Shown here: positions 5,924 through 14,496 of the stretch, in pieces | Position numbering within the stretch: the first letter of the stretch is position 1 | Layout of the letters: each line of letters begins with the position of its first letter | Assembly (NCBI GenBank): GCA_038230595.1 | Contig: JBBRMY010000014.1 | Span: 1 to 31,204 of the forward strand | Direction: 5' to 3' | Length of the DNA stretch: 31,204 nt | DNA from: JBBRMY01 sp038230595 | GTDB lineage: Bacteria > Bacteroidota > Ignavibacteria > Tepidaquicellales > Tepidaquicellaceae | The notes under the pieces: model-generated | Seen by the model: the letters and a program-made list of their open reading frames with translations, nothing else | Database searches by the model: none | Told to the model about the DNA's origin: nothing | Program-made: the position numbers and the translations under genes

Positions 5924-8460
5924 AATGCTCCCCTGTTATTAGATTGCTTTGTGACCTTAATATCTTTAAGCGCAGGAGCTTTTATCTTGATCTCCAGATT
6001 GAATCCTGAATAAGTTCCTCCGGGATACCAGTTAAAATTCATTTCCCATGAATTAAGATCGCGGTAAGCAGTAATATAAGGAGCAGAGAACTGATGATTG
6101 ATCAGATCATACCCGGCAGAAAATCCAAATCTCCATTTATCAGTTGGATTGATAAGAATATTTCCTCTGATATTAGAAGAACGAAGTATATTCAGTGGAT
6201 CATTTCTATTTTCCGAATAATTATAATTTATACTTCCTGAAAGTGGTAGAATATATTTAATTTCATTCTGATATGGGTCCTTTGCTATTTTAAGTGAGTC
6301 AGTTACAAAATCAGTATTTCCAAGATTAAAGCTGAACGTACTTGACATACTTAAATTAAAACTTGTTAGCGCTGCAAGTCCTCCACCATTTTTAATTAAA
6401 AGCCGGTTTATTCTTAACCTCTTCTCTGAATCATACTGATAAAGATTAAAATTTGCATTACCTCCAATATTTAATATTCCTCCTATAGCTGTGCTGAAGC
6501 TGGTAGATATTTCAGAGAATTTTAAAGAGTCAGCTGCAAAATTGTATCCGACATTTGCATCTAAATTGAAAAGCTTAAATGTTTTATCAGTTGAATCAGT
6601 ATCCTTTACTTTCATTTCGAATAAATTGCTTACTGATAAATTCAGTGACTGCTGTTCACCTGAAGGCGGCGAGCCGAAAACTTCTTTTTCAAAAAAGGAA
6701 TATTTAACAGGCATTCCCAGGGCATTATTATAAGAGCCATAATATCCCCAACCCGAAGTTGAAAAATCCGGAGAGAATCCATAGGTTAGCGCAGGCGTAA
6801 TTGTATGCCTGATACCTTTTATACCCAGAACTTTTGGAGTAAAAATACCTATGAGTTTTGTTCGTATCGATGCACCAGTGGAAAAATATCGGGCTGTCTT
6901 AAATCCATCAACATCGGTTACCGAAACAGAGCTGTCTCCGGGATTAAAATTTTTAACAATAGATTTATTATACCAAAGCTCAGTATAATTTGCGAAAAGG
7001 CTGAAATTGAAAAATGTAAACTGAGGAGCAAGATTCAGAGCAATATCATGCTTAACTCCGGCACGGCTATCCTTAAATATGCTATCAACCCCTGAATCAG
7101 TCGGAGTAGTCTGCTTTACCCTGGTATTTAACAATGCTCCATTATAAGAATAATAAAAATATTCATACAGCTTTTTATTATCGCTAGAACTCAGAGCTGA
7201 CTGAAAAGGATATGTCTGTGAAACAGAAAAATTCAGGTAAGGAAATCTTTCACTGATATTTCCGTTAACCAGGTTCTGGTCACGGTTATAATTTGCAGTA
7301 AGCTGGTAGGGTTTTCCTTCCCAGGATTTTGAAAATGTGACATTGGAAATAATATTTTGCTGCAATAGCTGGTTCAGATTATTAGTAGAATTATCATAAT
7401 AACTTTTACCGCTGATAAACTGAAGCTGCGCATCTACCCTTGTAGTCGGATTAAATGCCTGCGAATGATTTAAAAAGAATGCCCATGCATCAGAAGAAAA
7501 TTTATCGGGATCAGTATCCTCTCCAAGCCGTATCCTTGAATATCCGCCTTCTATTGAACCTGTAAATTTATAACGCTTTGCATAACGGAATCTTGAATTA
7601 AAATCGATCCTTCCTCTGGAGAACCAGCTGCCTGTTGCAGCCAGGTCATAATAATCACTAAGAGCAAAAAAGTATCCCAGTTTCGCAACATATGTTCCAT
7701 ATGTTCCATCATCTCCATAAGTTGGAGCAATTATTCCTGAACTTCTTCCCTGCTTATTCGGAAAAACGCCGAAAGGTATCCACAACAATGGAACCCCTTC
7801 TATATATAAAAAAACTGACTGTGCTACAACTTTATCCTGCGGGATAATTTTCATTTTTGGAGAAAGAAAATAATATTCAGGATCAAGTTTATCAGTAGAA
7901 GTTGTATATAATCCATTCTTTATAAAATAAACATCACTGGTAACTTTTTTTATTTTTTCTCCATAATAATAGCCAACGTCCGCATCTGAGTAACCATTTG
8001 AAATCACTCCCTGCTGAGTTCCGAAATTATATGTCAGATCGGAGCTCTCATATTTAGTTTCACCCTGGTACATTAATGGAAGCTGGACGAGCTTTGAAGC
8101 ATCATTACTATCTGCGATACCCGTTGCATGAAGTATTTTAGTTTCCTTGTCAACGGATATAACCCCGGCATTTAACTTCAGATCTTCATAGGTAAGAACT
8201 GAATGGTTATAAAGATTTAACTTATTGGTTTTAAGATCAAAGACAGCTGAATCTTTTGCAGAATAAACAATTGGCGACCTTACATCAGAAACTACTTCGG
8301 TGAGTGTATCGAGATTGGATCTTAGAGAATCAGAACTTTTTGTGCTGTCTTTCAGCTCCAGAGTTACAGGGGGCTTTACCTGAGAATATAGATCTATTTC
8401 TGCCGCTAAAAAAAATATGAAAATAAATAATATGTAAGCAAGGTTTTTCAGAAAGAACAT
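5920..8460 (-). CDS. lptD: LPS assembly outer-membrane protein LptD
   Basis: LptD is the outer-membrane translocon that inserts lipopolysaccharide. At 846 residues it has the expected length. It has a signal peptide (1-27, ending DLYSQ), an OstA/LptA-like periplasmic jelly-roll (~60-210: YSAKDSAVFDLKTNKLNLY, HATGIADS, GVISNGYSDA), then the LptD hallmark PLLWIPFGVFPNKQGRSSG (224-242) and a long beta-barrel of alternating aromatic strands to the C-terminus. No partner lptE is visible nearby. Its ATG overlaps the stop of the upstream TPM protein (TAATG), and its stop overlaps the dapF start, so it is the middle gene of a translationally coupled operon. Confidence 0.9.
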   Translation of the reverse strand: MFFLKNLAYILFIFIFFLAAEIDLYSQVKPPVTLELKDSTKSSDSLRSNLDTLTEVVSDVRSPIVYSAKDSAVFDLKTNKLNLYNHSVLTYEDLKLNAGVISVDKETKILHATGIADSNDASKLVQLPLMYQGETKYESSDLTYNFGTQQGVISNGYSDADVGYYYGEKIKKVTSDVYFIKNGLYTTSTDKLDPEYYFLSPKMKIIPQDKVVAQSVFLYIEGVPLLWIPFGVFPNKQGRSSGIIAPTYGDDGTYGTYVAKLGYFFALSDYYDLAATGSWFSRGRIDFNSRFRYAKRYKFTGSIEGGYSRIRLGEDTDPDKFSSDAWAFFLNHSQAFNPTTRVDAQLQFISGKSYYDNSTNNLNQLLQQNIISNVTFSKSWEGKPYQLTANYNRDQNLVNGNISERFPYLNFSVSQTYPFQSALSSSDNKKLYEYFYYSYNGALLNTRVKQTTPTDSGVDSIFKDSRAGVKHDIALNLAPQFTFFNFSLFANYTELWYNKSIVKNFNPGDSSVSVTDVDGFKTARYFSTGASIRTKLIGIFTPKVLGIKGIRHTITPALTYGFSPDFSTSGWGYYGSYNNALGMPVKYSFFEKEVFGSPPSGEQQSLNLSVSNLFEMKVKDTDSTDKTFKLFNLDANVGYNFAADSLKFSEISTSFSTAIGGILNIGGNANFNLYQYDSEKRLRINRLLIKNGGGLAALTSFNLSMSSTFSFNLGNTDFVTDSLKIAKDPYQNEIKYILPLSGSINYNYSENRNDPLNILRSSNIRGNILINPTDKWRFGFSAGYDLINHQFSAPYITAYRDLNSWEMNFNWYPGGTYSGFNLEIKIKAPALKDIKVTKQSNNRGAF

Positions 8461-8921
8461 TAATTAATTTCAACTTCATTGCTTATCTCATCCGGATTAT
8501 CATCAGTACATGGGAAATCTGATCTTAAGATCTCACCTATTTGATCCAGAGCATGACAAATAGCAGAATATGCCCTGCTTGTTCTTAAATGGTCGGTCAT
8601 TACCTGAACTATGCTAACCCATTTTTCTAAAGGAATTTTTGCATTAATTCCTTCATCAGCAATGATCTCAAAGATCCTTTCATTAAGAAGAAAATAAAGC
8701 AATACACCTGTTTTATCCCTGGTCTTTGTCATACCTGATCTGTGAAATTCATCTATAGCAAGCTCTCGGTGCGTTTTTTTCTTTTCTTTGAATGACCTTT
8801 TTAAATGAAAGCAAATCTTAAGCTCTCCGGAGGTAATTTTTTCGATCTCAGTGATCTTCAATGCAAGACTTTCCAGTTCGCCTTCAGTAAGAAATCCGGG
8901 TAACGATTTTGAATTATTCAT
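8460..8921 (-). CDS. TPM-domain protein, short cytoplasmic-type paralogue
   Basis: A 153-residue protein made almost entirely of a TPM (TLP18.3/Psb32/MOLO-1-like) domain: ITSGELKICFHL, AIDEFHRSGMTKTRDKTGVLLYFL, RIFEIIADEGI. No signal peptide or membrane segment is visible. The start is ATG at 8921. A longer frame reaching 9047 would only translate the Gly-rich tail of the upstream gene out of frame. The C-terminus is acidic. It follows the larger TPM protein by 8 bases and its stop overlaps the lptD start (TAATG). Tandem TPM genes are often found next to lemA, which is not present here. The biochemical role of TPM proteins is not settled. Confidence 0.82.
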   Translation of the reverse strand: MNNSKSLPGFLTEGELESLALKITEIEKITSGELKICFHLKRSFKEKKKTHRELAIDEFHRSGMTKTRDKTGVLLYFLLNERIFEIIADEGINAKIPLEKWVSIVQVMTDHLRTSRAYSAICHALDQIGEILRSDFPCTDDNPDEISNEVEIN

Positions 8922-8929
8922 AATTTTAA

Positions 8930-9721
8930 TTACCAGCTTCCGCTGGCACCTCCTCCTCCAAAAGAACCGCCGCCGCCCGAGAAACCGCCACCGCCTCCAA
9001 ATCCACCTCCACCACCGCCCCATCCTGAGCCGCCGGAACCACCCCAAAAACCACCTGTCGAGCCGCCTGTATAAAATCTTTTTCCAACCCCGGTAACTCT
9101 TCTGATAATTCCGATTATTATACTGAAAAAAATAAAACCGAAAATGAAAATTATTATTAGTATTGAGGAAAAACCGCCGATGCCTTTTTGCTTTTGTTTT
9201 GGATCTGCCTGGTATTCATTTTTAGTTACACTTACAATAGAATTTACACCTTTTAATATTCCTTCATAATAATTTCCATTCTTAAAGCTGGGTGTAACAT
9301 CATTTCTTATAATCTGAGAGCTTAAAGCATCTGTTAATACCCCTTCCAATCCATAACCAACTTCAAGCCGGAGCTTTCGGTCATTTTTTACAATTAAGAA
9401 AAGAACGCCATTGTTCCTGTCTTTTTTTCCTATCTTATTTTTTTCAGCAAGTCTTACAGATACATCCTCAAGTGATTCATCCCCTAAGGTGCTTATCATA
9501 TAAACTATTACCTGATTAGTAGTTTTCTGATCGAAATTATATAGGCTGTCATTAAGGCTTTGGATCTGGTCCGAAGTCAGGGTACCTGTTTCATCAACTA
9601 CATATTTTTTAAATTTCGTATCTGTGATGGCACTTGACTGCTGAGCATTTCCTGCTTTTAATACCGAGAGCAAAAAGATAAAAACTAAAATGGTTTTAAA
9701 ATATTTAAACCCGTTGATCAT
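8930..9721 (-). CDS. Exported TPM-domain protein with transmembrane helix and Gly-rich tail (YgcG-like)
   Basis: A 263-residue envelope protein. It has a signal peptide (1-26), a TPM domain (~38-165: VVDETGTLTSDQIQSLND, TTNQVIVYMISTL, RNNGVLFLIVKNDRKLRLEVGYGLEGVLTD split over the strand and turn), a hydrophobic transmembrane helix (184-206), and a Gly/Ser/Trp/Phe-rich tail (219-263) that ends in GASGSW. The domain would face the periplasm and the Gly-rich tail the cytoplasm. This layout matches the YgcG/TPM proteins widespread in Bacteroidetes-related bacteria. It is the first gene of the TPM-TPM-lptD-dapF unit. The tail is encoded by GGN-rich DNA, noticeably more GC-rich than its surroundings. 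Confidence 0.87.
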   Translation of the reverse strand: MINGFKYFKTILVFIFLLSVLKAGNAQQSSAITDTKFKKYVVDETGTLTSDQIQSLNDSLYNFDQKTTNQVIVYMISTLGDESLEDVSVRLAEKNKIGKKDRNNGVLFLIVKNDRKLRLEVGYGLEGVLTDALSSQIIRNDVTPSFKNGNYYEGILKGVNSIVSVTKNEYQADPKQKQKGIGGFSSILIIIFIFGFIFFSIIIGIIRRVTGVGKRFYTGGSTGGFWGGSGGSGWGGGGGGFGGGGGFSGGGGSFGGGGASGSW

Positions 9722-9802
9722 ATCACATATTTTAGAAAATTTAACATGTTTTTATTTTTTAAAACACACCAAACAAATAACCTTTTTCAGAATTTTATAG
9801 CA

Positions 9803-9839
9803 ATAAAAAAAGCGGTTCAGACTAAGTCCGAACCGCTTT
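9803..9839 (-). terminator. Strong rho-independent terminator of the exbB-exbD-exbD operon
   Basis: AAAGCGGTTC (9809-9818) and GAACCGCTTT (9830-9839) pair perfectly over 10 bases, and the minus-strand RNA can add a further G-U, G-C, A-U and C-G before a 3-base loop. Seven U follow on the minus strand. It begins 25 bases past the second exbD. Confidence 0.88.
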
Positions 9840-9863
9840 AATTTTTTGTAAATTGAATAAGAA

Positions 9864-10388
9864 CTAACCTCCGGCTTTTTTTACCAGTTCGGTATCTACT
9901 TCTTCCATTTTCATGAATGAATATCTTCTTTCGATCTTAGCCTTATTTATTTCATCAAGAATATCGACCATCACTGTATACTTCATATGCCTGTCAAATT
10001 TCAAGAGCATAAGTAGATTATTATTCTTCGCATATAAGCTTTCAAGCTTTGCTCTTAAATTCTCAAATGCAACATTTTCCGGTGCTGCTTCAGTACCTGT
10101 TGATAAACCGTTTGAAAAATATATATTCCCTTTATCTGATACCCTGATATAAAGAACATTACCCATATCAACTTTAACCTTGTCCTGCTCATCACCTTTA
10201 GGCAGATTGATCTGCATAACCTGTGGAGTTGCAAGAGTTGTTGTGAGCATGAAGAATGTTAGCAAAAGCATAATAACGTCAACCATAGGAGTCATATCAA
10301 TTCTGACGCCTACTTTTTTACCTTTGTTATACTTCTTCTTTTTAAACCTGTCATTGCCTCCGCCTGAATCAAAATCTCCGCCTGCCAT
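9864..10388 (-). CDS. ExbD/TolR-family biopolymer transport protein (second copy)
   Basis: A 174-residue inner-membrane protein: a basic, Gly/Lys-rich cytoplasmic N-terminus (1-29), one transmembrane helix (~32-55) carrying the conserved proton-path Asp (D37 in DMTPMVDVIMLL), and a periplasmic ExbD domain (LPKGDEQDKVKV, LYIRVSDKGNIYF, VDILDEINKAKI). With ExbB it couples the proton gradient to work across the envelope. It is the last gene of the three-gene unit, 34 bases after the first exbD, with a purine-rich AGGGGGT site before its ATG. It differs from its neighbour by a longer N-terminal tail and a more typical ExbD periplasmic domain. Confidence 0.9.
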   Translation of the reverse strand: MAGGDFDSGGGNDRFKKKKYNKGKKVGVRIDMTPMVDVIMLLLTFFMLTTTLATPQVMQINLPKGDEQDKVKVDMGNVLYIRVSDKGNIYFSNGLSTGTEAAPENVAFENLRAKLESLYAKNNNLLMLLKFDRHMKYTVMVDILDEINKAKIERRYSFMKMEEVDTELVKKAGG

Positions 10389-10422
10389 GACTTTACCCCC
10401 TGTTAATTAAAATTATTAAATA

Positions 10423-11019
10423 TTACTGCCCTGCAGGCTTTTCTGCTCTGTAGTCAGTTACAAGAGAGAATCTTGTATTTTTTGTAGTCTTTAAAGAACT
10501 CATCAAATCTTCAACAGTTCCAAAATCAGCATCTTTGTCACCTTTAAGAACTATCTTAAAGTCAGACTTTCCTTCAGTCATATTTTTCAGCTGCAGTCTC
10601 AGATCAGAAAGAGTCTTTTCAAACTGTTCCTTATTCAAAACCATAACTTTTCTTTTTACATCTTTGCCTGCGATCTTACCTGTCTGCTCATATTCGGTTT
10701 TTACAGTTCCGGTGCTATCAGGATGATATACACCGATACCAAACTCATTACCGAAAACAGCTTTTCTTACCTTGAAGTTATCAACATCAACATAGATATC
10801 ACCTTTAGGAGTTAACGTTAACGTCATAACATCCTTTTCAGGCAGCTTAGTTGAATCAGTGTTAACTGACTGCGGAAGCTTAACCTCAATATTTTCTGAC
10901 ATCTCAGCTTTGAATGTAGCTGTCAGCATAAAGAAAGTAAGAAGAAGCATGATAACATCCACCAGCGGAGTCATGTCGATCTTAACTCCCGGCTTTTTTA
11001 TGGATCTTGCTTTTTTCAT
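10423..11019 (-). CDS. ExbD/TolR-family biopolymer transport protein (first copy)
   Basis: A 198-residue protein with a short basic N-terminus (KKARSIKKPG), one transmembrane helix containing D21 in DMTPLVDVIMLLLTFFML, and a periplasmic ExbD domain with an insert of about 40 residues (~65-120) compared with the copy downstream. The C-terminal strand-helix part (VLKGDKDADFGTVEDLMSSL) fits ExbD. It lies 24 bases after exbB. Two different ExbD subunits behind one ExbB are common in Bacteroidetes-type genomes. No tonB is present in this window. Confidence 0.9.
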   Translation of the reverse strand: MKKARSIKKPGVKIDMTPLVDVIMLLLTFFMLTATFKAEMSENIEVKLPQSVNTDSTKLPEKDVMTLTLTPKGDIYVDVDNFKVRKAVFGNEFGIGVYHPDSTGTVKTEYEQTGKIAGKDVKRKVMVLNKEQFEKTLSDLRLQLKNMTEGKSDFKIVLKGDKDADFGTVEDLMSSLKTTKNTRFSLVTDYRAEKPAGQ

Positions 11020-11043
11020 TTTATACTTTTTTTATAATTCCGG

Positions 11044-11817
11044 TTATTTGCTTTTCACAGCTAATATCTGAAGCAGGTTATAAGTTGCTTCATCAATCAT
11101 GTAAGTAATGTTTCCTACTTTTGTTACGAAGTAGTTATAAGAGATAGTTCCGACGATAGCACCAAACAGACCACCGGCTGTATTGATCAGAGCTTCAGAT
11201 ATACCTGAAGATAGCTCAGCAGCATTCGGGGTTCCGGCAGTTGCCAAAGCCTGGAATGATTTGATCATACCAACTACAGTTCCGAATAGACCAACAAGTA
11301 CTGAAACCGAAGCGATAGTTGAAAGTGCAACCAAGTTTCTTTCAAGAAGCGGTACTTCAAGCATCATAGCTTCTTCAATAGCTGTTGATACTTCCTGAAG
11401 TTTTTGCTCTTTTACCATTGAATTATCCATGGCAAGAACCTGATATCTTTCAAGACCCTGCCGCAAAATATTTGCTATCGAGCCCCGCTGCCGGTTACAT
11501 TCGGCAATGGCGCCATCAATATCCCCCTCTGTCAGAAGAGTCTGAACTTTCTTTAAGAAAGTTTCGATCGGGCCTCTGCCTTTAGCTTTAGATAATGAAA
11601 GCTGTCTTTCAATAGTAAATGTGATAACCATTATACTGAGAGTCATAAGTAAAACAACTATAGGTCCACCTTTGTAGACAGCACCCATTAGATTTACCGG
11701 AACTGCTTTATCCGGAGCCTTGAAGTTAGACGGGCTACCGAAAACGAACATAAATAAAAGCAGGGATACTACGAATGCCACTACTATAAGAATAGTGATG
11801 AATGCAGATTGTTTCAT
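11044..11817 (-). CDS. exbB: ExbB/TolQ/MotA-family proton channel protein
   Basis: A 257-residue polytopic inner-membrane protein. An extra N-terminal hydrophobic helix (~5-27) precedes the ExbB core: helix ~50-72 (GGPIVVLLMTLSIMVITFTI), a cytoplasmic helical region with CNRQRGSIANILRQGLERY, and two conserved helices (about 160-190 and 210-232) with the family signature VSVLVGLFGTVVGMIKSFQ and GLFGAIVGTISYNYFV. It forms the proton channel with the two ExbD proteins that follow. The ATG at 11817 has a GGAGGT site (11825-11830). A weak hairpin (ACTCT/AGAGT, about 11836-11852) sits just upstream of that site. Confidence 0.92.
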   Translation of the reverse strand: MKQSAFITILIVVAFVVSLLLFMFVFGSPSNFKAPDKAVPVNLMGAVYKGGPIVVLLMTLSIMVITFTIERQLSLSKAKGRGPIETFLKKVQTLLTEGDIDGAIAECNRQRGSIANILRQGLERYQVLAMDNSMVKEQKLQEVSTAIEEAMMLEVPLLERNLVALSTIASVSVLVGLFGTVVGMIKSFQALATAGTPNAAELSSGISEALINTAGGLFGAIVGTISYNYFVTKVGNITYMIDEATYNLLQILAVKSK

Positions 11818-11875
11818 GAATTTGACCTCCGTTATACTCTAAATTGCAGAGTTTGTTTATGTTTATTAATAAAAA

Positions 11876-12229
11876 TTATTTTTTATCAAAACTTGAAATT
11901 GCTTCTTCCTGTGTATGGTATGAATCGAAAATGAGGGCTAGCTTTGTGATTACAAAAAGGTTTTCCAGATTTTTGTTCAATTGGCAAAGTTTAACTTTCC
12001 CTTCACGCTTGGAATAATTAGCATGAGCAGAAATGAGAACACCCAAAGCAGTGCTATTGAGGTAAAGCACTTCTCCAAGGTCTATCACTAATTTTTTATT
12101 CCCGCTGTCAGAGACAGTTTTAATAGTATTTCTAAGATCGTCAGTTTCTTCACCTCCGACAAAATTGCCTTTAGGGGAAATAACTACAATACCTTTATCT
12201 GTTTGATCAGTAACTTTGATTGATGACAT
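11876..12229 (-). CDS. STAS-domain protein (anti-sigma factor antagonist-like)
   Basis: A 117-residue single-domain protein of the SpoIIAA/RsbV type. It shows GIVVISPKGNFVGGEETDDL (strands 1-2 and helix), KLVIDLGEVLYLNSTALGVLISAHA with S59 at the position phosphorylated in SpoIIAA-like proteins (usually DSSGLG, here NSTALG), and a C-terminal VKLCQLNKNLENLFVIT segment. Such proteins bind partner switch kinases, but no kinase or phosphatase gene is adjacent, so its partner is unknown. It lies 97 bases after adenylate kinase and probably has its own promoter. Confidence 0.85.
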   Translation of the reverse strand: MSSIKVTDQTDKGIVVISPKGNFVGGEETDDLRNTIKTVSDSGNKKLVIDLGEVLYLNSTALGVLISAHANYSKREGKVKLCQLNKNLENLFVITKLALIFDSYHTQEEAISSFDKK

Positions 12230-12248
12230 ATTAAAAAATTTGTTTTGT

Positions 12249-12277
12249 AAAATATGCTATAATATTCAAAATTGCAA
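12249..12277 (-). promoter_or_regulatory. Weak promoter candidate for the STAS gene
   Basis: On the minus strand, TTGCAA (12277-12272), a 17-base spacer and TATTTT (12254-12249) precede the ATG at 12229, each box matching 4 of 6 consensus bases. The match is modest in such AT-rich DNA. Confidence 0.25.
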
Positions 12278-12326
12278 TAAATTAAAATTAGTTTGAAAAT
12301 TTAACATTATTTTAATCTGTAAAATA

Positions 12327-12881
12327 TTAAACGGATAAAGCTTTTGTAATATAACCAAATATCTCATCCTTGCTTCCTTCGCCTTTGATATCAATTACAT
12401 TTCCCTGCTTGTCATAATAATCTTTTACAGGCTCAGTTGCATCGTAATAAATTTTCAGTCTTTGGCGAATTGTTTCCTCAGTATCATCACTTCGGCCTCT
12501 CTTTAATAATCTTTTTACCAGCTCTTCCGTTCCCGCAATTAAATTAATTACTTTTACATTTTCATATTTTAAATCTTTGAAAATATTTGAGAGCGATTCT
12601 GCCTGAGCGATAGTTCTTGGAAATCCATCTAAAATAAAGCCATTTTGGTTTTTATTGGTTGTTAAAGCTTCCTTTACTATACCTATCATAACATCATCAG
12701 GAACCAGACTGCCGCTTTCCATAATTGCTTTTGCTTTATTGCCAAGATCTGTTCCTTCAGTTACTGCTTTTCTGAGAACTTCTCCGGTAGAAAGATGAAA
12801 TAAATTGAGGGAGGTTGAAAGTAGTTCCGCTTGTGTACCTTTACCAACTCCGGGGGGGCCAAAAATTATTAACTGATCCAA
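12327..12881 (-). CDS. adk: Adenylate kinase, short form without zinc LID
   Basis: Transfers phosphate between ATP and AMP (2 ADP) in the cytoplasm. A P-loop GPPGVGKGT lies at 8-16, with the AMP site STGEVLRKAV (about 31-40), GFILDGFPRT (about 81-90) and the Arg-rich RGRSDDTEETIRQRL, where a minimal LID replaces the ~27-residue LID of long forms. There are no zinc cysteines. At 184 residues it is a short-type enzyme. The start is TTG at 12881, because no ATG is available before the P-loop. It follows rlmN by 23 bases and is likely cotranscribed with it. Confidence 0.93.
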   Translation of the reverse strand: MDQLIIFGPPGVGKGTQAELLSTSLNLFHLSTGEVLRKAVTEGTDLGNKAKAIMESGSLVPDDVMIGIVKEALTTNKNQNGFILDGFPRTIAQAESLSNIFKDLKYENVKVINLIAGTEELVKRLLKRGRSDDTEETIRQRLKIYYDATEPVKDYYDKQGNVIDIKGEGSKDEIFGYITKALSV

Positions 12882-12904
12882 AAAAGAATTTAAATGTTGA
12901 AAAA

Positions 12905-14011
12905 TTACTTAGCCTGCTCCAAAACTGCAAGCTGTCCGCATGCTGCATTAATATCAACTCCGCTGCTAGACCTGAGATTGACTGTTACTTTGTTTTCCCT
13001 CAGTTTCTCAATAAAATCATTTAATTTGTTTTTTAAAAGTGAAATATCTTTATCCTGAATTCCATTAAAAATCTGTAACGGTCCGTTTAGTTCAAAATGG
13101 ATCGGATGAAAAGGGATAACATTAATATTCGAAGGTATCATTTTAGATAATCTGGTAAGCCTGTTGATATCATTCTCAGAATCATTAAGCCCTCCGAAAA
13201 ATATATATTCATAGGTAACTTTATTTCCTGTTTGTGAATAAAAATAGCTCAGCTCTGAATAAATTTCCTTCAAAGGATTTTTTGCAGCAGTAGGAATTAT
13301 TTTTTCCCTAATACCGGAATCGGTAGAATGAAGTGAAAGCGCAAGCTTTATATTTTTCAGTTTTTTATTTTCTTCAAGCATAAGATCGTCTGCAAACTTT
13401 TTGATCTTTCCTGTAAAGCCTACTGTCGAGACTGTAATTCTTTTTGATGACAGGTCCATTCCTTCTTCATCAGTAAGTATCTTTATGCTTTTAAGCATAT
13501 TATCATAATTAAGAAATGGCTCACCCATTCCCATAAAAACTATATTTGTTATTTCCTTATTTGAAATTTTCTTTACGTGATAAACCTGTGAAACTATCTG
13601 TGCAGGATCCAGGTTTTTTAAAAATCCCATTTTTCCGGTCGCGCAAAATTCGCATCCCACATTGCAGCCAACCTGAGTTGAAACGCAGACAGTATTCCTG
13701 TGCTCCTCGGTTATCAGAACTGTTTCTAATTTGTATTTTGTACCTTTTGAATCATCATGAACTTCGAAAAGGAATTTATGCGTATCATAGATCTCAGAAT
13801 CTGTTGTATGAACAGGCTTTACATATTCAATTATATAGCTTTTTTTTAATACTTCCTTCAGGGGCTTATCGATAAGCTTTATATCTTCAATTGCTGTTAT
13901 ATTATTCTTGTGGAGGCTGGTAAATATCTGCTTTCCACGAAATGCCGGAAATCCTAGTTTTTTTATTTCTTCGGATAATTCCGATTTAGTGAATTTTAAT
14001 AAGTTTTGCAT
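12905..14011 (-). CDS. rlmN: Dual-specificity 23S rRNA A2503 / tRNA A37 C2-methyltransferase RlmN
   Basis: A radical-SAM enzyme that methylates C2 of A2503 in 23S rRNA and A37 in some tRNAs. The 368-residue length is normal. The iron-sulfur motif CNVGCEFC gives C116, C120 and C123. FMGMGEPFLNYDN is the SAM-binding GEP motif. KLALSLHS, IIPTAAKNP and FFGGLNDSENDI are conserved further on. C358 in the ending AACGQL is the second catalytic Cys that forms the protein-RNA intermediate. The N-terminal FRGKQIFTSLHKNNI matches the family's accessory domain. The ATG at 14011 is followed in transcription by adenylate kinase. It diverges from the META lipoprotein across 73 bases. Confidence 0.95.
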   Translation of the reverse strand: MQNLLKFTKSELSEEIKKLGFPAFRGKQIFTSLHKNNITAIEDIKLIDKPLKEVLKKSYIIEYVKPVHTTDSEIYDTHKFLFEVHDDSKGTKYKLETVLITEEHRNTVCVSTQVGCNVGCEFCATGKMGFLKNLDPAQIVSQVYHVKKISNKEITNIVFMGMGEPFLNYDNMLKSIKILTDEEGMDLSSKRITVSTVGFTGKIKKFADDLMLEENKKLKNIKLALSLHSTDSGIREKIIPTAAKNPLKEIYSELSYFYSQTGNKVTYEYIFFGGLNDSENDINRLTRLSKMIPSNINVIPFHPIHFELNGPLQIFNGIQDKDISLLKNKLNDFIEKLRENKVTVNLRSSSGVDINAACGQLAVLEQAK

Positions 14012-14084
14012 GTGTTAAATTAGTTATATGATCGAACAAATACAGTTCAATTAAAACAACTTTTTATAATTTTATTTTATTTTT

Positions 14085-14489
14085 ATGAGAATTCGGACTA
14101 TAATGGTTTTATGTGCAGTTATTTTAAGCGGATGCTGTTCAACTCAAAAGGAAAGTTCTACCCTGTATTTACCATTAATTAATACAAGGTGGGAAATTAT
14201 TTCTTTGAAAACAGAGAAAGTAACCAATACAAATATTTTTTTGTCACTTAAAGATAAAGGAAAGTTTACCGGAAATGTGGGGTGTAATTCAATTGGAGGT
14301 AACTATGCAATTACAGAAGGTGCAATTAAATTCAGTGAAACAATTTCGACAAAAATGGCTTGCAAGGATCTTGATATAGAAAATAAATTCCTTAAAGCGT
14401 TATCAGAAAGTAATTTTTACAAGATCAGTGAAGATACTTTGATGCTATATTCCGGGAACGAACCACTTTTGAAATTTATAGGTAAATAA
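14085..14489 (+). CDS. META/HslJ-like domain lipoprotein
   Basis: A 134-residue outer-envelope lipoprotein. A lipobox LSGC (14-17) follows a short hydrophobic leader, with C17 as the lipidation site. The rest is a single META domain: INTRWEIISLK, TGNVGCNSIGGNYAI, ISTKMACKD and FLKALSESNFYKI, as in HslJ and heat-shock or secreted META proteins. The molecular role of this family is poorly known. The Cys pair in GCN and MAC may be structural. It is one of only two supported plus-strand genes, divergent from rlmN and ending 7 bases from the convergent Wzi-like gene, with no terminator between them. Confidence 0.85.
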   Translation: MRIRTIMVLCAVILSGCCSTQKESSTLYLPLINTRWEIISLKTEKVTNTNIFLSLKDKGKFTGNVGCNSIGGNYAITEGAIKFSETISTKMACKDLDIENKFLKALSESNFYKISEDTLMLYSGNEPLLKFIGK

Positions 14490-14496
14490 ATTCCCG

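Noticed and set aside
8922..9047. N-terminal extension of the short TPM protein (Trp/Arg-rich)
   Set aside because: It is the Gly-rich tail of the upstream TPM gene read in another frame; the family-conserved part begins after ATG 8921.
8935..9065. GGN-rich low-complexity stretch considered as a repeat array
   Set aside because: It is the coding sequence of the Gly-rich tail of the exported TPM protein, without regular spacers.
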